Below are positions 1-8,279 of a DNA stretch of 55,106 nt, in pieces. Source of the DNA: Bacteroidota bacterium. Its GTDB lineage: Bacteria > Bacteroidota > Bacteroidia > Chitinophagales > Saprospiraceae. Position 1 is the stretch's first letter, and the number at the start of each line of letters is the position of its first letter. The stretch lies in assembly GCA_006226345.1 (NCBI GenBank), contig SBHD01000317.1, positions 1 through 55,106 of the forward strand, in the 5' to 3' direction. The position numbers were made by a program, and so were the translations under genes. The notes beneath the pieces were generated by a model. That model saw nothing but the letters and a program-made list of their open reading frames with translations. It was not told the DNA's origin and made no database searches.

Positions 1-2053
1 CCGTATCGCTTGTGCCACAGTCATTTAGAATACATACGCACAAATTACCCGATGCAACTGAATCCCAAACGACATAAATGGAATCTGTACCCTGACCTGC
101 AATAATATTCATGCCGGGAGGGACATTCCAAATGGTGGCGGCTCCGGGCTCCACATTTCCTGTAGAATAAACTATGGTATCGCCGAGACAATGTACCGGT
201 TCGCCGGAAATTGGTGCGGGGGTGTCAGGTATCACGGCAGGAGTAATCTCCAGGCAGACAGGAATACTGACCTCACACGCATTTATTGCCTGCACACAGA
301 TAGTATCTGCACTGTTGAGGCTCCAAAGGACCTCAACAATTGATGAATCCTGTCCGGAAACCAGTACAGCCCCGGTTGGAAGTTCCCAGGAGTAATAGTC
401 TGCATTCCCGCCCCCAATTACGCTCCAGGTATAAACTACTCCGGGGCAGATGATTTCCGGACCGTCAATTCCGGTTGGAGGTGCAGGCGGTTGTTGCTGA
501 GACACAACGGTAACAGCGGCAGTGTCACAACAAGTTATCCCGGCTGATTGGCAAACCTCCAGAAAATATACACCGGCAGAATCTACGCGGATGTTCATCT
601 GATCAGATGGTCCGATAATATGCCCGCCGTTACCGGCAAACCAGTGGTAGGAATTATCCGGATCGGCAGTAGCGTTGCTGTCGGCAGTCAATTCAATTTC
701 TGGAAGTACACAGGTCAAAAACGGTGGCGGTGCTATTCCGGCTTCCACTTCAATAACATGCAAATTCAGCACAACCGTGCTGTCACAACCATTGGTGCCG
801 GTCAGGCTTCTAAAAAACTCGCCACCTGAACATGCCTGCTCAAACCCCGGTACCAAAGAACAAGTGCCGGAGCAAATAGTGTCAAGGATCACAACGGTAT
901 CCGGTTCCAGTATATCTAGATACAAGGTAGCCGAGTAAGAGCAGCCATTATCTGTTATCTCTAAGGTATAGACCCCGGACTGGCAGAAGGTGGAGTCGTA
1001 ATAGGATGCGCACTCTGGCGCACACAAAGTGAGGGTGTCCTGTAAATTTGGAAGTGGCGGTTGGATCGAAATGTTTACACAATTCGAGGTGATCTTTCCA
1101 CAGAAGGGGGGCGTTGGTGAATTGAGCTGAGCTGACAGTTGGGCGAGTGTCAGTATTCCATTCGGGGCCGGCAAGTCACTGGAATCAGCGGCCAGATAAG
1201 AGAGCCCGCAAACGGTATACAAACCTGGTGCGAGCTGACGAAGATCAGGTGTATCAAGGTAATCCAGCAGAAAGCCCCCGGAACCAAGCAAATACATATA
1301 GTCATACAGGTCCGGATCCGGTGCCTGTTGTGGCGGACTATAGGTAGGCGTCAAATCCAGATCTAGCGTAGTATCTCCTGCGCAGGCCACCACGTCCGCC
1401 TGTAACAGGTTGCCAGCATTGGCCTCGCAGGAAACGCATTCAATGCCTGCCGGATCACAAAACAGGATTTCATATCCAAAGAAATTGCCGACATCATTGG
1501 GTAACTCATCAGTCACTGACAGGGTCCACTGCCCATTAACAGGACCGGAGTCCAGGTCCTCCAGGCAGCCATCGAATGGATAGTAGGAGCCATTGTATCC
1601 TCCAAAAAGCCCCCAGTTTTGGTTGTTGTTCCAGACCGGGTTAAAACCTGGGTCCGGATCAGCAGATTCGCCACAAGGGATGAACGTGATATCCCAGGTA
1701 GTTCCGTCAGTTTCTCCAAATAATCCGGTTGGACCTGTAAGCGTGACCGTTTGCCCGGAAGGAGAGGTCAGCGTAACCAGCAGGTCTCCAACATATTCAT
1801 GGCTGAAGTGCAGAACCACGCCGCAAACCCCCTGTCCGTTCTGTCCGAGGACAGGATTTGCAGCATTTTGGACCTGAATGTAGAAATCACCCTGAAAAAG
1901 GTCGGGCATAAATTGAGGACAATTGGTACAGGAGCAACCCGGCTGTGCTGCAGACCAATAAGGCCAAACAGACAGAATAATCACCGTAATCAAAAGCCGT
2001 ACTTGAATAAGCCGGGGGAGATTCAGCCACTGTTCCACTTGTGCATTTCGCAT
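1..2053 (-). CDS. P-domain/Ig-like secreted surface protein, C-terminus beyond left edge
   Basis: The frame is open from an ATG at 2053 to the left edge (684 codons) with an in-frame TAA shortly upstream, so this is the 5' part of a larger gene. Residues 1-36 form a basic start plus hydrophobic segment (LLITVIILSVW) ending in SAAQ, a signal peptide. Residues about 52-203 match the proprotein convertase P-domain: GDLLVTLTSPSG, a GES segment and NGQWTLSVTDELPNDVGNFF. The rest is a chain of Cys-rich Ig/PKD-like modules, for example GPEIICPGVVYTWSV and PISGEPVHCLGDTIVYS, typical of Bacteroidota adhesins that carry a T9SS or gliding-type C-terminal domain; that end lies outside the window. Inferred role: cell-surface or secreted adhesin. 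A protease domain further downstream cannot be excluded. Confidence 0.85.
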   Translation of the reverse strand, partial: MRNAQVEQWLNLPRLIQVRLLITVIILSVWPYWSAAQPGCSCTNCPQFMPDLFQGDFYIQVQNAANPVLGQNGQGVCGVVLHFSHEYVGDLLVTLTSPSGQTVTLTGPTGLFGETDGTTWDITFIPCGESADPDPGFNPVWNNNQNWGLFGGYNGSYYPFDGCLEDLDSGPVNGQWTLSVTDELPNDVGNFFGYEILFCDPAGIECVSCEANAGNLLQADVVACAGDTTLDLDLTPTYSPPQQAPDPDLYDYMYLLGSGGFLLDYLDTPDLRQLAPGLYTVCGLSYLAADSSDLPAPNGILTLAQLSAQLNSPTPPFCGKITSNCVNISIQPPLPNLQDTLTLCAPECASYYDSTFCQSGVYTLEITDNGCSYSATLYLDILEPDTVVILDTICSGTCSLVPGFEQACSGGEFFRSLTGTNGCDSTVVLNLHVIEVEAGIAPPPFLTCVLPEIELTADSNATADPDNSYHWFAGNGGHIIGPSDQMNIRVDSAGVYFLEVCQSAGITCCDTAAVTVVSQQQPPAPPTGIDGPEIICPGVVYTWSVIGGGNADYYSWELPTGAVLVSGQDSSIVEVLWSLNSADTICVQAINACEVSIPVCLEITPAVIPDTPAPISGEPVHCLGDTIVYSTGNVEPGAATIWNVPPGMNIIAGQGTDSIYVVWDSVASGNLCVCILNDCGTSDT

Positions 2054-2359
2054 TTCTTTGGCCCGAATAGGCCTTACTTATCGAATATTTTGTAACAAGG
2101 CCGGCAATGCAGGATTAGCAAAAATTAATTTGGTTGATCAAGGGGGAAGACTGAGGCGTAAATTACAAAATACGCAGCAATGCCAGATGCCGGCCAACTG
2201 TTAATTATTCCCGCTCCCGCCATTTCGGGCAAATCCATTGACTAAACTTTACGAAGTCTGGCATAATACCTTTTGTAGCTGCGGATTCCCTTACTTTTGC
2301 GCATACTGGATTTTCCTTATTTGTACTTTACTTTAATCCGGGTCTGAAATGTGCATGAG
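2054..2359. other. Divergent intergenic region between two secreted-protein genes
   Basis: These 306 bases hold no convincing gene. They separate the divergent starts of the P-domain protein and the subtilisin-like protease. A good Bacteroidota promoter for the rightward gene sits at 2272-2299. For the leftward gene only a weak A/T-rich candidate (TAATTTTTG on the minus strand, about 2119-2127) is visible. Confidence 0.6.
2272..2299 (+). promoter_or_regulatory. Bacteroidota-type promoter for the S8 protease gene
   Basis: TTTG at 2272-2275 and TACTTTTG at 2292-2299 match the -33 TTTG and -7 TAnnTTTG elements with a 16-base spacer. The -7 box lies 60 bases before the chosen ATG. Confidence 0.6.
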
Positions 2360-5056
2360 ATGAAAGTTCTTCCCCTTGTTTTTCTATTGGTTCTTGGGAT
2401 ATCAGGTGTTGACTTGCGAAGTCAGACGCTACTGCACGAACCCGGAGCATTACTGGTTCGGCTGGATGATGGACAGCATCCGCTGCCGTTGATTACCCGT
2501 CTTCAGGAGGACCAGCCAGATATGTTGTTGTCTAACATTGAACTTGCCTCGCGGGCGCTCAATGTATGGCTGTTGCAAACTGATCCGTCCCTCGAAACCA
2601 ACTTGCTTGAATGGATAAACAAGCAGCCTGAAGTACTTACGGCGCAGTACAACCACCTGTTGGAGTACAGAGGCCGGATAGGGGAGGGGGGATTACTTCC
2701 GAACGATCCACTGTTCACACAACAGTGGTATTTTCTGAACACCGGAGCCCAGGGCGGCATTCCAGATGCCGATCTGGATGCAGAACAGGCCTGGGCGATC
2801 ACGACTGGTGGTCTGACAGTAGCCGGTGATACCATTGTCTTGGCGATTATTGACAGCGGGTTCGATTATACACATGAGGACCTGTCTTCCAACCTGTGGC
2901 GAAATCATCAGGAAATCCAGGGTGACCATCTGGATAATGATGGCAACGGGTATGTCGATGACTACTATGGCTGGAATGTCTATGAGGAGAACGACGATAT
3001 AGGCGGTGTGTCGACCGCACACGGCACTCCGGTTGCTGCAGTTGTAGGAGCCAGAGGTGACAATAGCATTGGCGTAACAGGAGTAAATTGGCAAACAAAA
3101 TTATTGTGTGTCGCCGGGAACAACACAGAGTCCGCTATTCTGAAATCTTATGATTATGTCTGGATGGCCCGTAAAAGGTATAATGAGTCTAATGGGCAGG
3201 ATGGTGCATTTATAGTTGCCGTTAACTGCTCCTGGGGACTAACTTATGGTCAGCCATCCGATGCCCCGCTTTGGTGCGCGGCGTTTGACACCCTTGGAGC
3301 CGTCGGTATCCTGAGTATAGCTGCCACCGCCAATGTTCCTGTTGATGTGGATATCGCCGGTGATCTACCTACCGCATGCAACAGTCCATATCTGGTTACA
3401 GTAACCAGCCTTGACCGGTGGGATAATAAGGCTGGCAATGCTGCCTGGGGGCTTAAAACCATTGATCTTGGCTCGTATGGAGAAGATATCTTTTCTGCAG
3501 GCACCAATAATACGTATGGCCATTTTTACGGGACATCCTTTGCAGCACCGCAGGTGACCGGCGCCGTGGGCCTTCTGTATGCCGCGCCTTGCCCCAATCT
3601 TTTAGAAATAGCACAAATCCACCCGCCGACTGCAGCAGCCCTGGTAAAGAACCGGATATTATACTCTGTTACCCCCAATACTTCGCTATTGGGACGGACG
3701 GTCTCCAATGGCCGGCTAAATCTTGAAAAACTCGTGGGCGACTATGAAGATCAATGCACAGATTGCATACCTCCATTTGCACTGATGGCTCAGGAAGCGA
3801 CTGAAAACAGTTTGCTCATGCACTGGTTGACTACTCTGGGCATGCAGTCAATTAGTTTGCGTTGGAGAAAAGCCGGAACCTTCTTCTGGTCTCAATATAA
3901 TAACGTGACCCTGCCATTTGAGTTGCAAAACCTCCAGGGGTGTACCGGCTATGAATTTTCCATACGGGGTGTGTGTCCGAACGGAAAAACCAGTACATGG
4001 TCGACTCCGGTGGTTGTGCAAACTACCGGATGTTGTTATCCTCCCGAAGATATTCAGGCACTGGACATAACGGAAACATCGGCTTTACTATCCTGGTCTT
4101 CACAAAGCCACACCACTAACTTTGAAGTCTGGATCCGCGATGCAGACAGTTCTTATTTGGAAACATACTGGTGTACCCAAACAAGCAAAGTGATAACTGG
4201 CCTGGAGCCCTGTACCACCTACCTGGTTGAAATAGCTGCACAGTGTACCGCCGACAGCCTTTCACTTCCACGAACATTTCAGTTCAGGACAAACGGCTGT
4301 GGCTCCTGCACTGATTTGAATTATTGTGGTTCCGAAGCCAATTCAGCCAAAGATGAATGGATCAAATTGGTGATGCTCGGCGCCTGGACGCACGCGTCGG
4401 ATGGCCATGAGGGTTTCGAGGATTTCACCGGCGACCTGGGAAGCCTGCCTGCACTACAGCCATTAATGCCTCAAACTGTTACGATCACACCGGCATTTTC
4501 CGGATTGCCCTACAAAGAATTCTTCCGGGTGTACATTGATTTTAATGCTGATGGTGATTTTGATGATGACCATGAACTGGCGTTTGATCCCGGGTTCGCC
4601 AGCGAGTCCACCGTCTCCGGTGTAATTTCACTTCCAGATGACTTTGTACCGGGGGTTACACGGATGCGCATTAGTATGAAGTATCGCTCTTTGAATGGTT
4701 TGCCACCGAATCCGTGTGAATCATTTGATTTCGGCCAGGTGGAGGACTACTGCATTCAACTTGGCCCGTCGACGTCGTCCAGTATAAAAAAAACAACTCC
4801 CGTCGAATCAGAAGCGATCTGGTATCCGCAACCAGTCAGCAATTGGATGGAGGTGCGCCTGCCGGAGGCCGTACATGGCAAGTTCAAGTTGCGGATATTC
4901 ACACCTGCAGGCGCAGGGGTGCTTGATTCCAGCGGTTACTATGCCGGACGGAAGCCTATACGTGTAGACTTGCCCGACCTGCCTGCCGGACCATATTTTG
5001 CCCTGCTATTTATTGACGGACAAGTATACCGACATAAATTATTGATTTTGCGGTGA
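2360..5056 (+). CDS. Secreted subtilisin-like (S8) serine protease with Fn3, GEVED and T9SS sorting domains
   Basis: The 898-residue protein begins with a signal peptide (MKVLPLVFLLVLGISGV). I chose ATG 2360 over an in-frame GTG at 2351 because it directly precedes the signal peptide. The S8 catalytic triad is complete: Asp165 in AIIDSGFDYTHEDL, His221 in STAHGTPVA, Ser393 in YGTSFAAPQVTGA. Two fibronectin type III-like domains follow (about 470-645), then a GEVED domain (about 715-800, YIDFNADGDFDDD to GQVEDYC), then a C-terminal beta-sandwich (about 820-898) with the YPQPV...L..F...G.....K.LI pattern of T9SS type A sorting domains. Predicted to be exported across the outer membrane and to degrade extracellular protein. 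A propeptide region is present (about 25-110). Confidence 0.9.
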   Translation: MKVLPLVFLLVLGISGVDLRSQTLLHEPGALLVRLDDGQHPLPLITRLQEDQPDMLLSNIELASRALNVWLLQTDPSLETNLLEWINKQPEVLTAQYNHLLEYRGRIGEGGLLPNDPLFTQQWYFLNTGAQGGIPDADLDAEQAWAITTGGLTVAGDTIVLAIIDSGFDYTHEDLSSNLWRNHQEIQGDHLDNDGNGYVDDYYGWNVYEENDDIGGVSTAHGTPVAAVVGARGDNSIGVTGVNWQTKLLCVAGNNTESAILKSYDYVWMARKRYNESNGQDGAFIVAVNCSWGLTYGQPSDAPLWCAAFDTLGAVGILSIAATANVPVDVDIAGDLPTACNSPYLVTVTSLDRWDNKAGNAAWGLKTIDLGSYGEDIFSAGTNNTYGHFYGTSFAAPQVTGAVGLLYAAPCPNLLEIAQIHPPTAAALVKNRILYSVTPNTSLLGRTVSNGRLNLEKLVGDYEDQCTDCIPPFALMAQEATENSLLMHWLTTLGMQSISLRWRKAGTFFWSQYNNVTLPFELQNLQGCTGYEFSIRGVCPNGKTSTWSTPVVVQTTGCCYPPEDIQALDITETSALLSWSSQSHTTNFEVWIRDADSSYLETYWCTQTSKVITGLEPCTTYLVEIAAQCTADSLSLPRTFQFRTNGCGSCTDLNYCGSEANSAKDEWIKLVMLGAWTHASDGHEGFEDFTGDLGSLPALQPLMPQTVTITPAFSGLPYKEFFRVYIDFNADGDFDDDHELAFDPGFASESTVSGVISLPDDFVPGVTRMRISMKYRSLNGLPPNPCESFDFGQVEDYCIQLGPSTSSSIKKTTPVESEAIWYPQPVSNWMEVRLPEAVHGKFKLRIFTPAGAGVLDSSGYYAGRKPIRVDLPDLPAGPYFALLFIDGQVYRHKLLILR

Positions 5057-5096
5057 TTACTTGCGCTGAAGGAGAAAACGGGCGAGTGAAAAGAAA

Positions 5097-5633
5097 TTAG
5101 TCAATATTGGAGAAATACTTCCGGATCTCTGTAGCGTCCTTTGCCTTTATCCGGCCGGATAAGATCAGCCGGATCTCCCTCCTGCGCGCTGCGGCCTCAT
5201 ACAGGCTTTGCTCTTCGCTGGACAAGGCTAAAACAGGCGGTACCTGGACCGGCACACTTTTACTGTCGTCGACTCCTACGAAAGTAAAATAAGCATGATT
5301 ACAACGCCGGGGTTGCTGCCCCTTGATATCATTGGCAAACACCTCTACGTAAATCTCTACAGAAGTGCTAAAAGCCCGGGTGACACTGGCTTCCAGCGTG
5401 ACGACCTCACCCAGTTTAATTGGGTTTTGGAATGAAATGTGATCCACAGCCGCTGTTACCACATGCGCTTCGCAATGGCGGCCGGCGCATATAGCTGCAG
5501 CAATATCCATCCAGCGCATAAGATACCCCCCCATAAGATTTCCCATGGGATTGGTATCGTTCGGCATGACCATTTCCGTCATGACAGTAAAACTTTCAGC
5601 GACCTTTTTAGGCTCGAGTGAGCGGTTGGGCAT
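5097..5633 (-). CDS. Acyl-CoA thioesterase, hotdog fold
   Basis: The 178-residue protein has the single-hotdog acyl-CoA hydrolase signature: NPMGNLMGGYLMRWMDIAAA, where the Asp is the expected catalytic residue, followed by VTAAVDHISFQNPIKLGEVV. It should hydrolyse acyl-CoA thioesters to free acid and CoA in the cytoplasm; chain-length preference cannot be told from sequence. The start at MPNRS (5633) is preferred over an upstream Met at 5672, because the upstream start would lie almost against a terminator-like hairpin (5675-5694) that belongs to the preceding gene. The C-terminal 30 residues are charged and probably helical. Confidence 0.85.
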   Translation of the reverse strand: MPNRSLEPKKVAESFTVMTEMVMPNDTNPMGNLMGGYLMRWMDIAAAICAGRHCEAHVVTAAVDHISFQNPIKLGEVVTLEASVTRAFSTSVEIYVEVFANDIKGQQPRRCNHAYFTFVGVDDSKSVPVQVPPVLALSSEEQSLYEAAARRREIRLILSGRIKAKDATEIRKYFSNID

Positions 5634-5674
5634 AAATAACGTAGGGTGTTTATCTGTTTGGTACAAAAACACTG

Positions 5675-5694
5675 CCGGTAAAACAATTTACCGG
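5675..5694 (-). terminator. Hairpin terminator after the DUF6580 gene
   Basis: A perfect 8-bp inverted repeat, CCGGTAAA and TTTACCGG with a 4-base loop, sits 4 bases after the stop of the DUF6580 gene. On the minus strand it is followed a few bases later by a T-run (GTTTTTG). Confidence 0.55.
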
Positions 5695-5698
5695 ATAA

Positions 5699-6238
5699 TC
5701 AGTTTTGAACAAGTGCCGTCCGGGAGCGCAACACCCAAGCGTAACCACCGAACATCACCCCGCAAAAAAACAGGTCTCCTAAGAGGGTATTACCAAAAAA
5801 CGGCAAGCCCGCTGTATAACAGGCAAGCAACCCTGCCAGTGACTTCGGATAAAGCGTCGTGGTTGCCCAGGTGCCGAAGTTACTGACCAGAAAGAAAAGA
5901 ACCGAGGCAGACAGGCTGGATCCGATTATACGCTGCGGTGAAACATTTGTGCGCAACAGAAGGGAACCTACTAGAATGACGAGTGCGAGGGCAAGGTACA
6001 CCCAGCCCGAAGTAAACCAGGTAAAGCCGTCATAGAAAGCACTGTATACTACATTGTTCAGAACAAGGTCAGAAACGAACAATGCCAGAACAGGCACCAT
6101 CCAGATCAGCCAGCGACGTTGCAGATAGGCAGCTCCGAACAAACCTATCGCTGCAAGCGGAGTAAAGTTGGGCGGATGTGGGATCAAACGGGCAAATGCA
6201 GCAAGAACGATCAGAAGCAGTGCAATTCTAAATTTCAT
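5699..6238 (-). CDS. DUF6580 family integral membrane protein
   Basis: The 179-residue protein has about five hydrophobic segments, including RIALLLIVLAAFARLIP at the N-terminus, WLIWMVPVLALFVSDLVLN and VYLALALVILVGSLLL. The RLIPHPPNFTPLAAIGLFGAAY segment is characteristic of the DUF6580 family, membrane proteins sometimes annotated as putative transporters; function is unproven. The promoter box TATCTTTG at 6273-6280 favours the Met at 6238, since a start at 6256 would leave only about 10 bases of leader. A hairpin terminator follows the stop. Confidence 0.8.
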   Translation of the reverse strand: MKFRIALLLIVLAAFARLIPHPPNFTPLAAIGLFGAAYLQRRWLIWMVPVLALFVSDLVLNNVVYSAFYDGFTWFTSGWVYLALALVILVGSLLLRTNVSPQRIIGSSLSASVLFFLVSNFGTWATTTLYPKSLAGLLACYTAGLPFFGNTLLGDLFFCGVMFGGYAWVLRSRTALVQN

Positions 6239-6272
6239 ATTTTTCAATTGAGACATAAACTAAGATCAACTG

Positions 6273-6280
6273 CAAAGATA
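6273..6280 (-). promoter_or_regulatory. -7 box of the DUF6580 gene
   Basis: The minus strand reads TATCTTTGCAG here, an exact TAnnTTTG match located 34 bases upstream of the chosen start codon. No clear -33 TTTG was identified. Confidence 0.55.
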
Positions 6281-6385
6281 GCGTGCCAGAACCTACGCTC
6301 GGTCTTCTACAGGCTGCGTTTTTCCAAAAAAGCCTCTGGTTGCTTCGTTATGACTGTATCATTGTGTAAAACTTTATCGGAAAAC

Positions 6386-8266
6386 ATGAAGAAACAATTC
6401 TCCTGCATTAGTGTCCTGCCCGTATTTCTGTTCCTTGCCTTTAGTTTGCCTATTCTGCATGCACAGCCGGACCGGTGGCAGCAGCGTGTCAATTACACCA
6501 TGGTGATCGATATGAACGTCGAAAACAACCAATACCATGGCACGCAACGTTTGGTGTACTCCAATAATAGTCCTGATACCTTGTTTAAGGTCTTTTATCA
6601 CTTGTATTTCAATGCCTTCCAGCCCGGAAGCATGATGGATGTCCGGTCCCGGACGATAGAGGATGCAGATCCCCGCGTATCTGACCGGATCAGCAAACTG
6701 AAACCGGAAGAACAAGGATGGATCAAGGTGTCCAAACTACTTCAGGATGGCAAGCCTGTCCGGTTCGAAATAAATGAAACGATCCTGGAAGTCACGCCTG
6801 CCGAACCCATTTTGCCGCATTCAGAGGTCGTACTGGAAATGGAATGGGATGCCCAGGTGCCAGTCCAGATCCGGCGTTCCGGCCGCGACAACCGAGAAGG
6901 CGTTGAATATTCCATGACACAATGGTACCCCAAATTGTGCGAGTATGACTACCAGGGCTGGCATGCCAATCCTTATGTCGGCAGGGAGTTTTATGGTGTA
7001 TGGGGAGACTTCGATGTAACGATCCGGATCGACAAAAACTATGTAGTTGCAGCAGGAGGTTATCTCCAAAACCCCCTGGAGGTTGGAAACGGCTATGCTG
7101 ATGAAACCGCAACATTGTCCATACCGCAAGGGAACAAACTCTCATATCATTTCATTGCCCCTAACGTGCATGATTTTGCCTGGGCTGCCGACCCTGAATA
7201 TACCCATACCCGGCTCAAGGCAGATGACGGCACAGTCATGCATTTCTTTTGGCAGAAAGGAAAAGGGTATGATGAAGCCTGGGAACAACTACCGGCTGTC
7301 ATGAATCGCGCCCGGACCATCATGAATGAGCATTTTGGCAAATACCCCTACAAGGAATATTATTTCATTCAGGGCGGCGATGGCGGCATGGAGTACCCGC
7401 TGGCAACGCTGATCACGGGCCGGAGAGGACTGACCAGCCTGGTGGGTGTTTCGGTGCATGAGCAATTGCACTCCTGGTATCAGATGATCCTTGGCACCAA
7501 TGAAAGCCTGTATGCCTGGATGGACGAAGGTTTTACTTCCTACGCTGAAACGATCGTAGAAAACGAACTTGCCCGGGAGGGACTGCTGGGGGCCCGTAAA
7601 GCAAAAGAAAACCCGTTTGCCGGCAATTATTCTGCCTATGTGGCACTGGCTACAAGCGGAAAAGAAGAGCCGCTAACTACCCATGCCGATCATTTTAACA
7701 CCAACTATGCATACGGCCTTGCAGCATATGTAAAAGGGTGTGTGTTTATGCAACAACTGGAATATGTCATCGGGCAGGACAATCTAAAACTGGGTTTGCT
7801 CCGGTATTTCAATACCTGGAAATTCAAACATCCAAACTCCAACGACCTGATCCGGGTTTTTGAAAAACAAAGCAACCTCGAACTGGATTGGTACCGGGAA
7901 GATTTTGTCAATACCATTAATACCATTGATTATGGCATTGAGTCAGTGGAGGAAGAGGGCCGCAAAGGAACCAGGGTAGTGATCACACGGGAAGGCCGGA
8001 TGGCTATGCCGCTGGATATTGTGGTGACATATACCAATGGTGAACAGGCGCTGTTCTACGCCCCGCTGGAGGGCATGCGTGGGGAGAAGCCTGCCGAAAA
8101 CAACCTGCCCCGAACGGTATTACCGGACCATCGTTGGATCGACCCGGAGTACACGTTTGAAATCCCGGAGCGGCTTAAAAAGATCGCCCGGATTGAGATC
8201 GATCCGTCCCGTCGGATGGCTGACATCGACCTGTCGGACAACCTGTGGATCGCACCAGGCAACTAA
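6386..8266 (+). CDS. Secreted M1-family metallopeptidase
   Basis: The 626-residue protein starts with a signal peptide (MKKQFSCISVLPVFLFLAFSLPILHAQ); the ATG at 6386 is chosen because it begins that peptide, although the frame is open for 89 codons upstream. The gluzincin zinc site is complete: HEQLH at residues 358-362 followed after 18 residues by Glu381 in WMDEGF, the HEXXH-X18-E spacing of family M1. GGDGGMEYP, just before it, corresponds to the GAMEN exopeptidase loop. No T9SS sorting domain is present, so it probably acts in the periplasm or on the outer membrane as an aminopeptidase. It converges with the EnvC-like gene, with a 13-base gap. Confidence 0.9.
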   Translation: MKKQFSCISVLPVFLFLAFSLPILHAQPDRWQQRVNYTMVIDMNVENNQYHGTQRLVYSNNSPDTLFKVFYHLYFNAFQPGSMMDVRSRTIEDADPRVSDRISKLKPEEQGWIKVSKLLQDGKPVRFEINETILEVTPAEPILPHSEVVLEMEWDAQVPVQIRRSGRDNREGVEYSMTQWYPKLCEYDYQGWHANPYVGREFYGVWGDFDVTIRIDKNYVVAAGGYLQNPLEVGNGYADETATLSIPQGNKLSYHFIAPNVHDFAWAADPEYTHTRLKADDGTVMHFFWQKGKGYDEAWEQLPAVMNRARTIMNEHFGKYPYKEYYFIQGGDGGMEYPLATLITGRRGLTSLVGVSVHEQLHSWYQMILGTNESLYAWMDEGFTSYAETIVENELAREGLLGARKAKENPFAGNYSAYVALATSGKEEPLTTHADHFNTNYAYGLAAYVKGCVFMQQLEYVIGQDNLKLGLLRYFNTWKFKHPNSNDLIRVFEKQSNLELDWYREDFVNTINTIDYGIESVEEEGRKGTRVVITREGRMAMPLDIVVTYTNGEQALFYAPLEGMRGEKPAENNLPRTVLPDHRWIDPEYTFEIPERLKKIARIEIDPSRRMADIDLSDNLWIAPGN

Positions 8267-8279
8267 CTGAACTAACTGG

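Noticed and set aside
6119-6385. N-terminal extension of the M1 peptidase frame
   Set aside because: The extension lacks homology, overlaps the divergent DUF6580 gene and its promoter, and would bury the clear signal peptide at 6386.
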